From UBA8389 sp942493385 (GTDB lineage: Bacteria; Bacteroidota; Bacteroidia; Bacteroidales; UBA1402), in NCBI GenBank assembly GCA_942493385.1, contig OW818699.1:2790001-2854000 (forward strand): a stretch of 64,000 nucleotides of DNA, written 5' to 3'. The position numbers were made by a program, and so were the translations under genes. The notes below the pieces were generated by a model. That model was not told the origin of the DNA. It worked only from the letters and a program-made list of their open reading frames with translations, and did not search any database. Numbering within the stretch: the stretch's first letter is position 1; the number at the start of each line of letters is the position of its first letter. This document shows positions 48,922-57,591 of the stretch, one piece after another.

Positions 48922-48952
48922 TTTGCCTTTAATCTGTTATTGCCTATCTTCG
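48922..48952 (+). promoter_or_regulatory. Promoter of the secreted beta-propeller gene
   Basis: TTTG (48922-48925), 19 nt, TATCTTCG (48945-48952) fits the Bacteroidota consensus very well. It is 27 nt before the start codon. Confidence 0.7.
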
Positions 48953-48979
48953 TCCAGAAACGAACCTATTTTCCACCCC

Positions 48980-49984
48980 ATGAAAAACAAACTGTATGTT
49001 TGCTTGCTGGTATGCATTTATCTGGTGAGCGCCCAAACCATTCAAGCCCAAACTCCCGAAAGCAAACCTCAGTTATCACCAATCGTCCTTCCAGGCAACG
49101 GCCTCTCCCACCTCGATTTCTTCTATGCCGGCGAAGCCAAAACGCAAAACATGTACCTGGTTCGAGGTGGCAAAATCGTTTGGTCGTACACCCATACTGC
49201 CTCCAAAGGCGAAATCAGCGATGCTGTGATGCTTTCGAATGGCAACATTCTTTTTGCACACCAATTCGGCATTACGGAAATCACGAAAGACAAAAAAGTA
49301 GTCTGGAATTACGACGCACCTGAAGGAACTGAAATCCACACGGCTCAACCCATCGGAATGGACAAGGTCATGTTCCTGCAAAACGGAGATCCTGCCAAAC
49401 TCATCATCTTGAATAAAAAAACAAGTGCTGTCGTAAAAGAACTTCTGATTCCAGTTGGCAATCCGAGTAAAATTCACGGCCATTTCCGCCACGCCCGCCT
49501 CACCAAAGCAAACACCATCCTGGTTGCACACCTCGACATGGGCAAACTCAGCGAATACGATTCGAACGGAAAGCAATTAATGACTGTTGATGTTCCTGGC
49601 ATCTGGTCAGCTGAAGAATTGGCGAATGGAAACATCCTGATTACCAGCAGCAAAGTTGTGCGCGAAATAAACCGAAAACTCGAAACCGTTTGGGAATACC
49701 CGTTGACCGAAGCCACCGGTTATGCGCTGACCTCCCCACAAACTTCCGTCCGCCTCAAAAACGGCAACACCCTCGTCAGCAATTGGTTCAACCAATGGAA
49801 CGGCACCGGGCAAGTGGATAGGAACAATCAACCCGTTCAGATGGTTGAAGTGACGCCCGACAAGAAAATCGTTTGGGCGCTTCGCGAATGGACTGAGCCA
49901 ACCAACCTCGGCCCCTCAACCATTTTCATTCCACTGGCTGAACCTAGAACGACCGAAAATGCCTCCTTCGGGGAAATTCATTAA
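48980..49984 (+). CDS. Secreted PQQ-like beta-propeller protein
   Basis: The 334-residue protein has a signal peptide (ending TIQAQ). Its repeated blades contain the W and GNxL pattern of PQQ-like/arylsulfotransferase-like propellers: GGKIVWSYTH, SNGNILFAHQFGI, KKVVWNYDAP, ANGNILITSSKVV, LKNGNTLVSNW, DKKIVWALREW. No cofactor site or catalytic residue can be assigned. I use ATG 48980, which directly follows the consensus promoter. Similar propellers accompany pectin and rhamnogalacturonan loci in Bacteroidota, which is family knowledge; its activity here is not known. Confidence 0.75.
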   Translation: MKNKLYVCLLVCIYLVSAQTIQAQTPESKPQLSPIVLPGNGLSHLDFFYAGEAKTQNMYLVRGGKIVWSYTHTASKGEISDAVMLSNGNILFAHQFGITEITKDKKVVWNYDAPEGTEIHTAQPIGMDKVMFLQNGDPAKLIILNKKTSAVVKELLIPVGNPSKIHGHFRHARLTKANTILVAHLDMGKLSEYDSNGKQLMTVDVPGIWSAEELANGNILITSSKVVREINRKLETVWEYPLTEATGYALTSPQTSVRLKNGNTLVSNWFNQWNGTGQVDRNNQPVQMVEVTPDKKIVWALREWTEPTNLGPSTIFIPLAEPRTTENASFGEIH

Positions 49985-50000
49985 TCGAAAGAAGTGTCGT

Positions 50001-50483
50001 TTATTCAGCGCTTACCTTCAGACTCTTAAACGAATTGATCATTAACAAATAGCAAATCACAGAGACCAAAGCCGATAAAATCATCGTACTGATTTCTTGA
50101 GTTGGTTTTGGTATACGATCATGCATACCACTTGCAACCATTGTAATTCCAATAATGATACCGATCACAATTGAAAGGCCAATAATCCACAAGAACATTC
50201 TCATACTAATCACCCATGAAATGGCCAGAAACCTTTTCACGAAATCCTTACCATCCAACTCGTTGTTTACTTTATAGCAGGCACTAATTCCCCAAACAGC
50301 AATTCCAACCGTTATGATCGTATTTAGGAAATCGAACCAGGAATAACTGTCCTGTCTTGTAAAACTTCCTACAACTACCGACATTAAAATCATCGTAGCC
50401 ATCAAATAATTATAGCCATCTTTTTCAGTCAAATCGTTGTTGGAAATTTTCCGTTCCAAGCCTTTCAAGTCCAACCAGATCAT
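50001..50483 (-). CDS. Four-helix membrane protein of unknown function
   Basis: The 160-residue protein has about four hydrophobic segments (YLMATMILMSVVVGSF, FLNTIITVGIAVWGISACY, MFLWIIGLSIVIGIIIGITM, LSALVSVICYLLMINSF). It has a charged N-terminus (DLKGLERKISNNDL) and no recognised motif. It is 24 nt downstream of the TonB-plug-like gene on the same strand, so the two are probably cotranscribed. Confidence 0.6.
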   Translation of the reverse strand: MIWLDLKGLERKISNNDLTEKDGYNYLMATMILMSVVVGSFTRQDSYSWFDFLNTIITVGIAVWGISACYKVNNELDGKDFVKRFLAISWVISMRMFLWIIGLSIVIGIIIGITMVASGMHDRIPKPTQEISTMILSALVSVICYLLMINSFKSLKVSAE

Positions 50484-50507
50484 AGTATTAAATATTAGGT
50501 GAATAGA

Positions 50508-50927
50508 TTATTTGGTTGTCACTTTCTTCTTGATACTAATCAAGAGAATCGCTGTACATTTCTTGCTGGTCAATTTTTTGATTGCTTCCTGATTCTTAAG
50601 GACCGTAACGGATTCGATATCGGCCGGATTAATGTTCTTGTAGGTTTCCTTCGTAACCTCACTACCATCAACAAACATCAACACATCTTTAGAGTCGGTC
50701 GGAATGCCCATGTTGCTCAACGTTGGTGCAGCAGCTTCCTTCACATCCACCAGATTTTGAGGAGTAATCTTCAGCTTCATGATCTTGTCCGTCATCAGTT
50801 CGGCCTTTGTCTTAGGCTTCAACGTTACCACGGACTTCTTTGCTGATTTAACCGTATCGATAACTTGGGCAGAAACACCCGTAACAAGTAACAAACCAAC
50901 AAACAAGAAGAATCCCTTGACTTTCAT
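50508..50927 (-). CDS. Orphan secreted TonB-plug-like protein
   Basis: The 139-residue protein has a signal peptide (MKVKGFFLFVGLLLVTGVSAQ). Its C-terminal half reads like the conserved part of a TonB receptor plug: LMFVDGSEVTKETYKNINPAD, IESVTVLKNQEA, then LLISIKKK. The barrel is absent, so it cannot be a receptor on its own. Comparable stand-alone plugs may serve as accessory or regulatory proteins. I use ATG 50927, after the TAGTTTTG box at 50957-50964 (complement). It is separate from the known full-length TonB receptor at 13332. Confidence 0.7.
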   Translation of the reverse strand: MKVKGFFLFVGLLLVTGVSAQVIDTVKSAKKSVVTLKPKTKAELMTDKIMKLKITPQNLVDVKEAAAPTLSNMGIPTDSKDVLMFVDGSEVTKETYKNINPADIESVTVLKNQEAIKKLTSKKCTAILLISIKKKVTTK

Positions 50928-50956
50928 AATGGCGTATGTTTTAATCTGACGTGATG

Positions 50957-50985
50957 CAAAACTAACATAATATTCTAAGAACAAA
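50957..50985 (-). promoter_or_regulatory. Promoter of the plug-like gene
   Basis: The minus strand has TAGTTTTG (50957-50964) with TTTG 17 nt upstream. The spacing is 2 nt shorter than ideal. Confidence 0.45.
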
Positions 50986-51120
50986 AATTGCTGAAGTAAA
51001 ATAACTTTTAATTACCATTTTTTAAGTATAATTATAAAACGAATTTTTTTGGTATTGAAGCGTTATTCCTACATCAGTTATTGAAGTAATTGTTATATTC
51101 GTGCGTCTAAAATAAATCGC

Positions 51121-52359
51121 ATGAAAACAATAACCTTGATAGTTGTCGCTATTCTATGTTACCTACCTGCTCAAGCATCGGAAAAACCAGCAAAAGACAG
51201 CCTTCAGGGCAAGGAATACAGCTTTATCTTTCAAGACTCTCCTTCCTTGATTTCGACCATGCGACAATCCAACGAAAACCTGTTGAGCATGTATCGCCTT
51301 GGTGTTCATGCCTTGAATTACAGTGTCCCCAGCTATATTAGCACGACCCTTCAACTGGTTGGTTCGCTTTTGTTCCAACCGCTGACACATGAAGAAGGCC
51401 ATCGCTCCATCCTTTCGGCTAATGGAATCGGATCCATATCCATGCCCTACTTCAACAAACAAGGTTCGGCTTATGTTAAGGGTGTATCCGACCAAACCTT
51501 GCAAACACTTCGAAGCAACGACCTGAAAACCTACATTCGTTTGCACACCGCTGGTTTGGAATCGGATTATGCGCTTTGGTGCCGTGAGTCCAATCTCATC
51601 TACGAACAAAAGGAAAAATTCAAAACCTTGCGAGTCGAGTTATTGTATCGCAAAATCACCATCATGTCTTATTACATTTATGGTTTGCTTGGTGCAAACA
51701 TCAATCTTGTCGAGGAACCCAACGAATTGGACCGCGACATTGTAGGTCACGATGTGTATGGTGCCATTAAAAATTTCTACCGGCCGAACGAAACTTTTTA
51801 CCGATACACCGATTTCCGAAACCTAACTTTGACTGAGCAAAAATATGCCAGAAGAGTGGGACTTCTGTCGCTGCTCAATTTGGTCGACCCACTTTTGTAC
51901 AACAAAACGAGCAAGCCAATCATTGGCAACAACGGCCTCCGATTTGCACTTGGTTACGGCATGTGCCCCTTTGGTGACTATGTGGATGAACGGTTTTGGT
52001 GGAAAAAGAACGGTTTCCTTACCGAATTCTACCTCCGCGAGTATCAGAATCGAACGAATATCTTCCCCGAATTCGGCCTCAGGCTTCCTAAATTCCTGAG
52101 CAAAGGTCGCTTTCGGTCCGATTTGAACTTGACTGCCTGGCCACAGCCAAAAAACCTTCTTTTCGATGCAACGACCTATAAACTAGGGGGTTCTGCCGAC
52201 CTCCGCATTCAATACATTTACCAACCTCAAAACTTTAGCCTTGCCAACGCCCTATCCATCGACCTGGGCATTGTGGCCAAAACACAAGGTTTTATGCTGG
52301 AAGAGGTCGTGATGGATAAGCACTTCGGTCTTCGACTTGGTGCCAGCATTTGGTGGTAA
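51121..52359 (+). CDS. Secreted protein with HEEGH motif and barrel-like C-terminus
   Basis: The 412-residue protein has a signal peptide (MKTITLIVVAILCYLPAQA). A hydrophobic segment leads into QPLTHEEGHRSILSANGIGS, in which HEEGH fits the HExxH zinc-protease motif. A later LHTAGLESDYALW segment could hold the third ligand. The C-terminal third has alternating strands (NGLRFALGYGMCPFGDYVDE, RIQYIYQPQNFSLANALSID) and ends in LGASIWW, as outer-membrane barrels do. I do not recognise the family. A -7 box TATATTCG lies at 51094-51101. A metallopeptidase embedded in the outer membrane is an inference. Confidence 0.65.
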   Translation: MKTITLIVVAILCYLPAQASEKPAKDSLQGKEYSFIFQDSPSLISTMRQSNENLLSMYRLGVHALNYSVPSYISTTLQLVGSLLFQPLTHEEGHRSILSANGIGSISMPYFNKQGSAYVKGVSDQTLQTLRSNDLKTYIRLHTAGLESDYALWCRESNLIYEQKEKFKTLRVELLYRKITIMSYYIYGLLGANINLVEEPNELDRDIVGHDVYGAIKNFYRPNETFYRYTDFRNLTLTEQKYARRVGLLSLLNLVDPLLYNKTSKPIIGNNGLRFALGYGMCPFGDYVDERFWWKKNGFLTEFYLREYQNRTNIFPEFGLRLPKFLSKGRFRSDLNLTAWPQPKNLLFDATTYKLGGSADLRIQYIYQPQNFSLANALSIDLGIVAKTQGFMLEEVVMDKHFGLRLGASIWW

Positions 52360-52373
52360 AAATTCGATAAAGT

Positions 52374-53987
52374 CTATTTCACTTCCGTGATTCTCAAGGC
52401 GATGTACGGTTTGAGCGGTAATCGGATCTTTTTGAACTCCTTATCGTAATACCGATAGTCGTTTTCGGGTGCGGTTTCGAAAACGAGGGGGCAGCGTTGA
52501 ACGGTCATGTCCCAAGTGTCGATGATGTCCACTTGGTACTTGGTGCCCGCTTTCAGCCTTCCGAATGAACCCGCTTTGGCAGGCAAATTGAAGTGCCAGT
52601 ATTCTTGAACTTGCTTACCGAAATACATCAGAAAATAACCCGTGCCAGCCGTTGAAGAAATGTTGTCGCGGCTGATGTCGGCCATTCTTAAGGGACCCGG
52701 GGCAGCTTCGACTAGTTGACGCAGGAAGGCAATTCGCTTCCAACTTTGGCCCTTGAATTCACCACCCTTGGCCCAAAAAATGATTTCGCTGTTGTCCTTG
52801 TACATGAAACAGTCACCGTGCGTCACATAGCCACCGGCTACAACGCCGTTCCAAACAAAATGGGTCATTTCCTCCCCGCTGTAACGGCCCCAGCGACTGG
52901 CCAGGTTGCCTTCGTAACCCACCTCGTCACAGATAACAGGCTTTTGGTAGATAACCCGCAACATGGCCATACCTGCAGGACTTTGCACAGGCGATTCGTC
53001 TTGTACGCTCACATGGGTGAATTCAGGTTTCCAATACTCGAAATACGTCGCAGTAGCCCCATGAATGGAACACAAATGCCTGTACGGATCGACTTTGACC
53101 ACCGTTTCCGCAAAAAGATTCCAATCGGCCTTGGTCTTTGCCTTAACCAAATCCCATTCGTTTGCCAACGACCACCATATATTTTTAAAGGAACCCAAAC
53201 GAGCAACAACATAGTTGATATACCGCAAGTTAACCTCATTTGACATTGCATCGAAACCCCATCTGCCTTTGTCGTAAGGGTGGAACAAAATCAAGTCCGC
53301 CTCTATACCCAACTTGTCCAAATCCAGGATCCGCTGTTCCAAATGCTGAAAAAACGCCGGATTGAACCGATCGAAATCCCACACCTTGATCTCATTGCCC
53401 TTTTCATCCTTGGTTACCGACTTGATCATAAACGGATACAGCTCCGGCTCCTCCTTCACCAAATTGTAGTTCTTGGGAAACACACACATCCGCACCTTAT
53501 TGAAACCCGAATTCTTCAATGTAACCAACGTTTGCTCCTGAACAGCCTTTGTCATATGCGTCCAAGCATACGCCGTCGTACCGAACGGATAATAGTTCTT
53601 CCCATCCGCGTATTTGAAATCGAACGTGTTCGACACCTTAACCATACCATGATTCTCGGCCGAACCCTTCACACATTGGAAACTGCCCTTTTGATTGTTA
53701 AGCGCGGGCACCTTACTGACTGTTTTATAGGTCCAAACGCCCAATTCTTGTGGCATGAACCGAATCCGATACGTGTTGTCTCCATCGTAAAAACCAGCCA
53801 CCGTAAACGAAGTGTCCGAATTGCTGAACACAGCCTTCAGATCCACTCCGGCAAAGGCAGCCCCTTTAGCTTCATGTTTCAAAGCAAGTTCAAACCGCCC
53901 CCACTGCTGAACGCTCTGTTGAGCCAAAACAGTGACGGAAAAAATCAAAGAAAAGAATACCAAAATAACGCGCGTGTTGTTTTTCAT
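52374..53987 (-). CDS. Secreted DUF5060/DUF4038 glycosidase-like protein
   Basis: The 537-residue protein has a signal peptide (ending VTVLAQQ), an N-terminal DUF5060 sandwich (FYDGDNTYRIRFMPQELGVW), a DUF4038 TIM barrel (NYYPFGTTAYAWTHM; WWSLANEWD with Glu as acid/base; VICDEVGYEG with Glu as nucleophile) and a C-terminal sandwich. This family includes apiosidase-type GH140 enzymes and related retaining glycosidases, so a pectic side-chain target is plausible. Neither substrate nor family number is certain. A TACATTTG box lies at 54005-54012 on the complement. Confidence 0.85.
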   Translation of the reverse strand: MKNNTRVILVFFSLIFSVTVLAQQSVQQWGRFELALKHEAKGAAFAGVDLKAVFSNSDTSFTVAGFYDGDNTYRIRFMPQELGVWTYKTVSKVPALNNQKGSFQCVKGSAENHGMVKVSNTFDFKYADGKNYYPFGTTAYAWTHMTKAVQEQTLVTLKNSGFNKVRMCVFPKNYNLVKEEPELYPFMIKSVTKDEKGNEIKVWDFDRFNPAFFQHLEQRILDLDKLGIEADLILFHPYDKGRWGFDAMSNEVNLRYINYVVARLGSFKNIWWSLANEWDLVKAKTKADWNLFAETVVKVDPYRHLCSIHGATATYFEYWKPEFTHVSVQDESPVQSPAGMAMLRVIYQKPVICDEVGYEGNLASRWGRYSGEEMTHFVWNGVVAGGYVTHGDCFMYKDNSEIIFWAKGGEFKGQSWKRIAFLRQLVEAAPGPLRMADISRDNISSTAGTGYFLMYFGKQVQEYWHFNLPAKAGSFGRLKAGTKYQVDIIDTWDMTVQRCPLVFETAPENDYRYYDKEFKKIRLPLKPYIALRITEVK

Positions 53988-54004
53988 GGGTCATGTATTT
54001 GAGG

Positions 54005-54012
54005 CAAATGTA
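54005..54012 (-). promoter_or_regulatory. Candidate -7 box of the DUF5060/DUF4038 gene
   Basis: The minus strand reads TACATTTG with TTTG about 17 nt upstream. It is about 18 nt before the start codon, so the leader would be very short. Confidence 0.4.
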
Positions 54013-54179
54013 GCCCACCACCACTCAAACAAATGGGAGAAACTGATTGAAAAGTTCAACAAATTGTCTAAGTAGCATGCATGACACCGATAAAGCAAGA
54101 ATGCTCAACGAAAATTCGTCACTTTTCCACATATTTGTAGCCGATATGCATTCCGGTTCGGTTCCTTTAAAAAAACAAC

Positions 54180-54593
54180 ATGGTCAACCAAACAACCTTC
54201 ACCCTCCACTCCCGGGGACGCGGCTTCCACCTCGTCACCCAGGAGGTGGTGCGGAATCTCCCCGCCCTTCCCCGCACAGGCCTTCTCCACCTCTTCATCA
54301 AACACACCTCGGCCGGCCTTTCCCTGAACGAAAACGCCGACCCCGACGTGCAGACAGACCTAGCCGCCATTTTCGACCACTTAGTCAAGGAACGCGAACG
54401 CTTCTACACCCACACCTTGGAAGGCGATGACGACATGCCAGCGCACGCCAAGTCAACCCTCGTCGGCAGCAGCATCACCATTCCGATTACAAACGGAAGG
54501 CTAAACCTGGGCATATGGCAAGGCATTTATTTGTGCGAGTTCAGGAACAGGGCTTCGGGAAGGGAACTAGTGGCGACGGTAATGGGGGAATAA
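54180..54593 (+). CDS. YjbQ/UPF0047 family protein
   Basis: The 137-residue protein is a complete YjbQ-family fold: LHLFIKHTSAGLSLNENADPD, then HTLEGDDDMPAHAKSTLVGS and LGIWQGIYLCEFRNRA. Members form small trimers; E. coli YjbQ has thiamine phosphate synthase side activity and the true role is debated. Its codons are rich in C, unlike the AT-rich gene that follows convergently 8 nt away. Confidence 0.95.
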   Translation: MVNQTTFTLHSRGRGFHLVTQEVVRNLPALPRTGLLHLFIKHTSAGLSLNENADPDVQTDLAAIFDHLVKERERFYTHTLEGDDDMPAHAKSTLVGSSITIPITNGRLNLGIWQGIYLCEFRNRASGRELVATVMGE

Positions 54594-54601
54594 CTTCGAC
54601 C

Positions 54602-55519
54602 TCACTTTACAAAAATGCAAGACGGAAAAAAAAGATTGTATTTATTGTCTAAGATAAATGTTTGATTCAATTTCCAATATTTTGGCCTATGATTCTGGTC
54701 GTTCCCATCTTCCTCATAACCTGCAACATACATAACACCATCTTTCACAAAAGCAGAACGCTCATAAGCTTTATGCAAGGTGTCCGAAAGAATCCTTTCC
54801 GTGCCATTTGTCCAACAGGTGATTCGCCTGGTAGAATTTTTGGAATATTCATACCCTACTACGTAAACCTTATCGCCAACCACGCTGATGTAGGTTGCGA
54901 ACCCATTCAATGAAGTACATTTTAAATTGTTGACAACACCATTTCTCCAATAAACAGGTTTCTTATAGCGCCCACTGTCTATGCTTCCAGCCTTGTACAC
55001 CACACCTGATGAAACGACTTCCTGGCTTTCACCATCATAATACGTTTGTTTAAAACCAAAAGATCGCAACCCATTCTTCCAAAAAATCGGTTTACCCGAT
55101 TTATCAGTACCGATTATATAAATAGTATTACCGTCAACCCAAATGGTTCTTGGTGTATCTTCCGCATTATAATTTGTTTTTAGAAAATAACGCTTACCAT
55201 TTTTCCAATAGACAGGTGCCCAATGAAAGTCTCCAGAACGATCATGTTCTGTTCTACCAACCAGATAAACATCATCATCGGTAACGAAAATTGCATGTAC
55301 TTCACTGTAAGAAGCATCTTCCAAATAATAGGTAACACCATCTTTCCAACAGATACCATTACCAGTATTTATTCCGGCGACATAGACCCCAGGTCCTCCA
55401 GTGAGCCCGACCTCAGGTTCGTTCCATTTATTTATAGTATTATTCAGAATATCAATGCATGAAACATACAAAACCGTCAATACTGCCAAGAAGGCAACTA
55501 CCAATGGATTTCTTTTCAT
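54602..55519 (-). CDS. Lipoprotein with repeated propeller-like blades (unknown)
   Basis: The 305-residue protein has a lipoprotein-like signal (VLTVLYVSC). It then repeats a ~45-residue unit with the pattern VYVAG...CWKDGVTYYL, VYLVGRTE...PVYWKNGKRYFL, IYIIGTD...PIFWKNGLRSF, VYKAGS...PVYWRNGVVNNL, VYVVGYE...RITCWTNGTERIL, MYVAGYE. Six or seven copies would form a beta-propeller. This type of repeat occurs in Bacteroidota surface lipoproteins of unknown role. It is the last gene of an AT-rich operon of four secreted or surface proteins. Confidence 0.65.
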   Translation of the reverse strand: MKRNPLVVAFLAVLTVLYVSCIDILNNTINKWNEPEVGLTGGPGVYVAGINTGNGICWKDGVTYYLEDASYSEVHAIFVTDDDVYLVGRTEHDRSGDFHWAPVYWKNGKRYFLKTNYNAEDTPRTIWVDGNTIYIIGTDKSGKPIFWKNGLRSFGFKQTYYDGESQEVVSSGVVYKAGSIDSGRYKKPVYWRNGVVNNLKCTSLNGFATYISVVGDKVYVVGYEYSKNSTRRITCWTNGTERILSDTLHKAYERSAFVKDGVMYVAGYEEDGNDQNHRPKYWKLNQTFILDNKYNLFFPSCIFVK

Positions 55520-55543
55520 GATATTATGTGTTTGAGGTGTTTC

Positions 55544-55891
55544 TCAGTAATTTCCGGTGACGCTTGCAGTTGCATACTCCCCGGATTGGGTATCCTTAGC
55601 AATTACCTTACCGTTTTTATAGATCTTAACGGTAACGCTGCCTTCTAATTCGTAGCTCTGTGCTACGATAAACATAAATCTTTTTCCAATTTGATTCCAG
55701 GTGTACGTCCACCCGTTTCCAACAGTACCCCCTCCTAGTTCTACTACGTCGTCGATGTTCTGAAAAGATACACCATATCTTCCAGCCGTCCCTGACACTT
55801 CATAGTAATAGGTATTTTCAGTATCATCTGTACAAGCAGTTGAAAGAACACATAAGAATGCAGCAAAAAATAATAAAACTTTTACTTTCAT
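55544..55891 (-). CDS. Small lipoprotein of unknown function
   Basis: The 115-residue protein has a lipoprotein signal (LCVLSTAC). The remaining ~95 residues form a beta-rich domain (GRYGVSFQNIDDVVELGGG, then TYTWNQIGKRFMFIVAQSY and GSVTVKIYKNGKVIA). The family is not recognised. It is 9 nt downstream of the 324-residue gene and 24 nt upstream of the repeat lipoprotein. Confidence 0.6.
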   Translation of the reverse strand: MKVKVLLFFAAFLCVLSTACTDDTENTYYYEVSGTAGRYGVSFQNIDDVVELGGGTVGNGWTYTWNQIGKRFMFIVAQSYELEGSVTVKIYKNGKVIAKDTQSGEYATASVTGNY

Positions 55892-55900
55892 ACGATTCTG

Positions 55901-56875
55901 TTAAAAGATTGCCTGTCGTACATAAATTAAAATTACATAACTCTCATTTTCCTTCTCTGCACCCACTGAAACGATTGGCTTATGATTTTGGGACAATTTG
56001 TCGTTGGCAGTAAACCCATAGCCATTACCATCATCTAAGATGTTATAGCTGAACCATTTACCTAAAGCAACCGCAACTCCCTTAGCAACCTGGCTTAGCG
56101 TATTTTTGAGATTACTTTCGGAAACTCCACCACCCAGACTCACTACAAACGTGCTTCCAAACAAATACTTCCGCACCACGCAGACTTTACCTTGATCGAT
56201 GCATTTGGTGGCTTTGTATTCTTTATGCATATTTTCAGACAGCAACTCACCCATCAAATTACTAAAACCCGAAGCCGATTCCTGTATCAACATTCGTAAA
56301 TCATTGGCAAATTGATCGGAACCCGGCTCTGTCTTAATGGGAAAATACTCAATAAAATTGCTTTGACCTTTGTCTCCTGTAACGATGCAGAAAACTCCAA
56401 AGGCTTTTTTAACCGTCGAAATTCGAAGTACCACATTATAATACTGCTTCGTATTCTCCGATTTTAGTACCAATACATAATCAGGCCTTTCTGCCATATA
56501 ACCTTTGTATTCAACAAATTCGACATTAGGATACACATTTTTAATCTGCTGCTTAAGCTCCCCTACCTTGCTATTGGCTTCCTCGATGGTTTTAAACTCA
56601 CCATAATCGGCCACCCAATCAGCATCCATTGTTTTTTCATGAATGTAGGAATTAACCGCATCTTTCACATTGAGTAAAGATTTGTAATAAAACCCTTTTT
56701 CACTACCCATTTTTTGCGATTCGCCTCTTATACTCCGAAATAGGTAGGGAGCGCTACATGTTATACTGTCTAGAAGGTATGGCAACGTGTTGGTGCTTTG
56801 AAACGCACTCGAAGTTTGCGCAACACTGTAGGAAAAATGCAAAATAACTGCCCAAAGGAGGATACTTTTTTTCAT
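55901..56875 (-). CDS. Secreted protein of unknown function (324 aa)
   Basis: The 324-residue protein begins with a signal peptide (ILLWAVILHFSYSVAQ). The first 60 residues are followed by a region rich in alternating strands (NVEFVEYKGYMAERPDYVLVL, YNVVLRISTVKKAFGVF). No catalytic motif is seen and I do not recognise the family. It is the first gene of the operon with the two lipoproteins, under the promoter at 56901-56930. Confidence 0.6.
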   Translation of the reverse strand: MKKSILLWAVILHFSYSVAQTSSAFQSTNTLPYLLDSITCSAPYLFRSIRGESQKMGSEKGFYYKSLLNVKDAVNSYIHEKTMDADWVADYGEFKTIEEANSKVGELKQQIKNVYPNVEFVEYKGYMAERPDYVLVLKSENTKQYYNVVLRISTVKKAFGVFCIVTGDKGQSNFIEYFPIKTEPGSDQFANDLRMLIQESASGFSNLMGELLSENMHKEYKATKCIDQGKVCVVRKYLFGSTFVVSLGGGVSESNLKNTLSQVAKGVAVALGKWFSYNILDDGNGYGFTANDKLSQNHKPIVSVGAEKENESYVILIYVRQAIF

Positions 56876-56900
56876 ACGTCATAGATTTAGGTTTCAATTC

Positions 56901-56930
56901 CAAATATATCATTTTTTTTTATTCCTTCAA
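56901..56930 (-). promoter_or_regulatory. Promoter of the secreted-protein/lipoprotein operon
   Basis: The minus strand reads TTG (56928-56930), 19 nt, TATATTTG (56901-56908). The -33 overlaps the 3' end of the VWA gene, whose stop is at 56919. Confidence 0.55.
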
Positions 56931-57539
56931 TTCCTCCACCAAATCATCCATACTAGCCGGCAAATGGCAACAAAATAGCACGCTGTTTTCAGCCACCCTG
57001 TCGAAATTCGATTTCAAGTTCACCTTACTTGACGAGACCCGATGCTTCACCCCGATCGATTCCGCATCCGTCAAATCGGTCAATCCCGACCCCAGGAACA
57101 CAAAGCTCCAGTTCAGCATCGACTCGTGGGTTCCAATCAATGCATGGATGGAAGGCGACGAAAACTCCTTCGACGCATTCTCCTGTCCATCCGTGATAAT
57201 CACCATCATGACCCTATCCGGCCTACCCTCCTCATCCATCCTGGAAACCTCCAAATCCGCCTCCCGAATGGCCGCCCCGATGGCATCGTACAAAGCCGTG
57301 AACCCGCCAGGCACATAATCCTCCTCCGTCAGCCTGGCAATCTTGCTGATCGGCTTGTTCGAAACCACCCTCGAAACCGTATCGCTGAATTTGTACAGTG
57401 AAACCTGCACCTTACCCGGATTCTCACTCCGCTGCTTTTCCACATACGCATTGAACCCACCCGTCACATCCGATTCACTCCCAGCCATCGAACCACTCTC
57501 GTCTATCACGAAAATCATTTTCAAAAAAGTCTTCTTCAT
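56919..57539 (-). CDS. VWA-domain protein (TerY/YfbK-like)
   Basis: The 206-residue cytosolic protein is a single von Willebrand A domain with an intact MIDAS: DESGSM (residues 13-18), the Thr in GGFTALYDAIG and the Asp in IITDGQENAS. VWA proteins of this small size bind partners through a metal ion, often within stress or tellurite-type clusters. No partner ATPase is seen nearby. The leader has a 7-bp hairpin TTGCGTT/AACGCAA (57544-57564) overlapping the TAGCTTTG -7 box (57562-57569, complement). Confidence 0.9.
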   Translation of the reverse strand: MKKTFLKMIFVIDESGSMAGSESDVTGGFNAYVEKQRSENPGKVQVSLYKFSDTVSRVVSNKPISKIARLTEEDYVPGGFTALYDAIGAAIREADLEVSRMDEEGRPDRVMMVIITDGQENASKEFSSPSIHALIGTHESMLNWSFVFLGSGLTDLTDAESIGVKHRVSSSKVNLKSNFDRVAENSVLFCCHLPASMDDLVEELKE

Positions 57540-57591
57540 ACCCTTGCGTTTTAGTTTAACGCAAAGCTAGTGAACGAAGGCACTCGTCTAG

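Noticed and set aside
53280..54002. 240-residue plus-strand frame opposite the DUF5060/DUF4038 gene
   Set aside because: No motif and complete overlap with a supported glycosidase-like gene.
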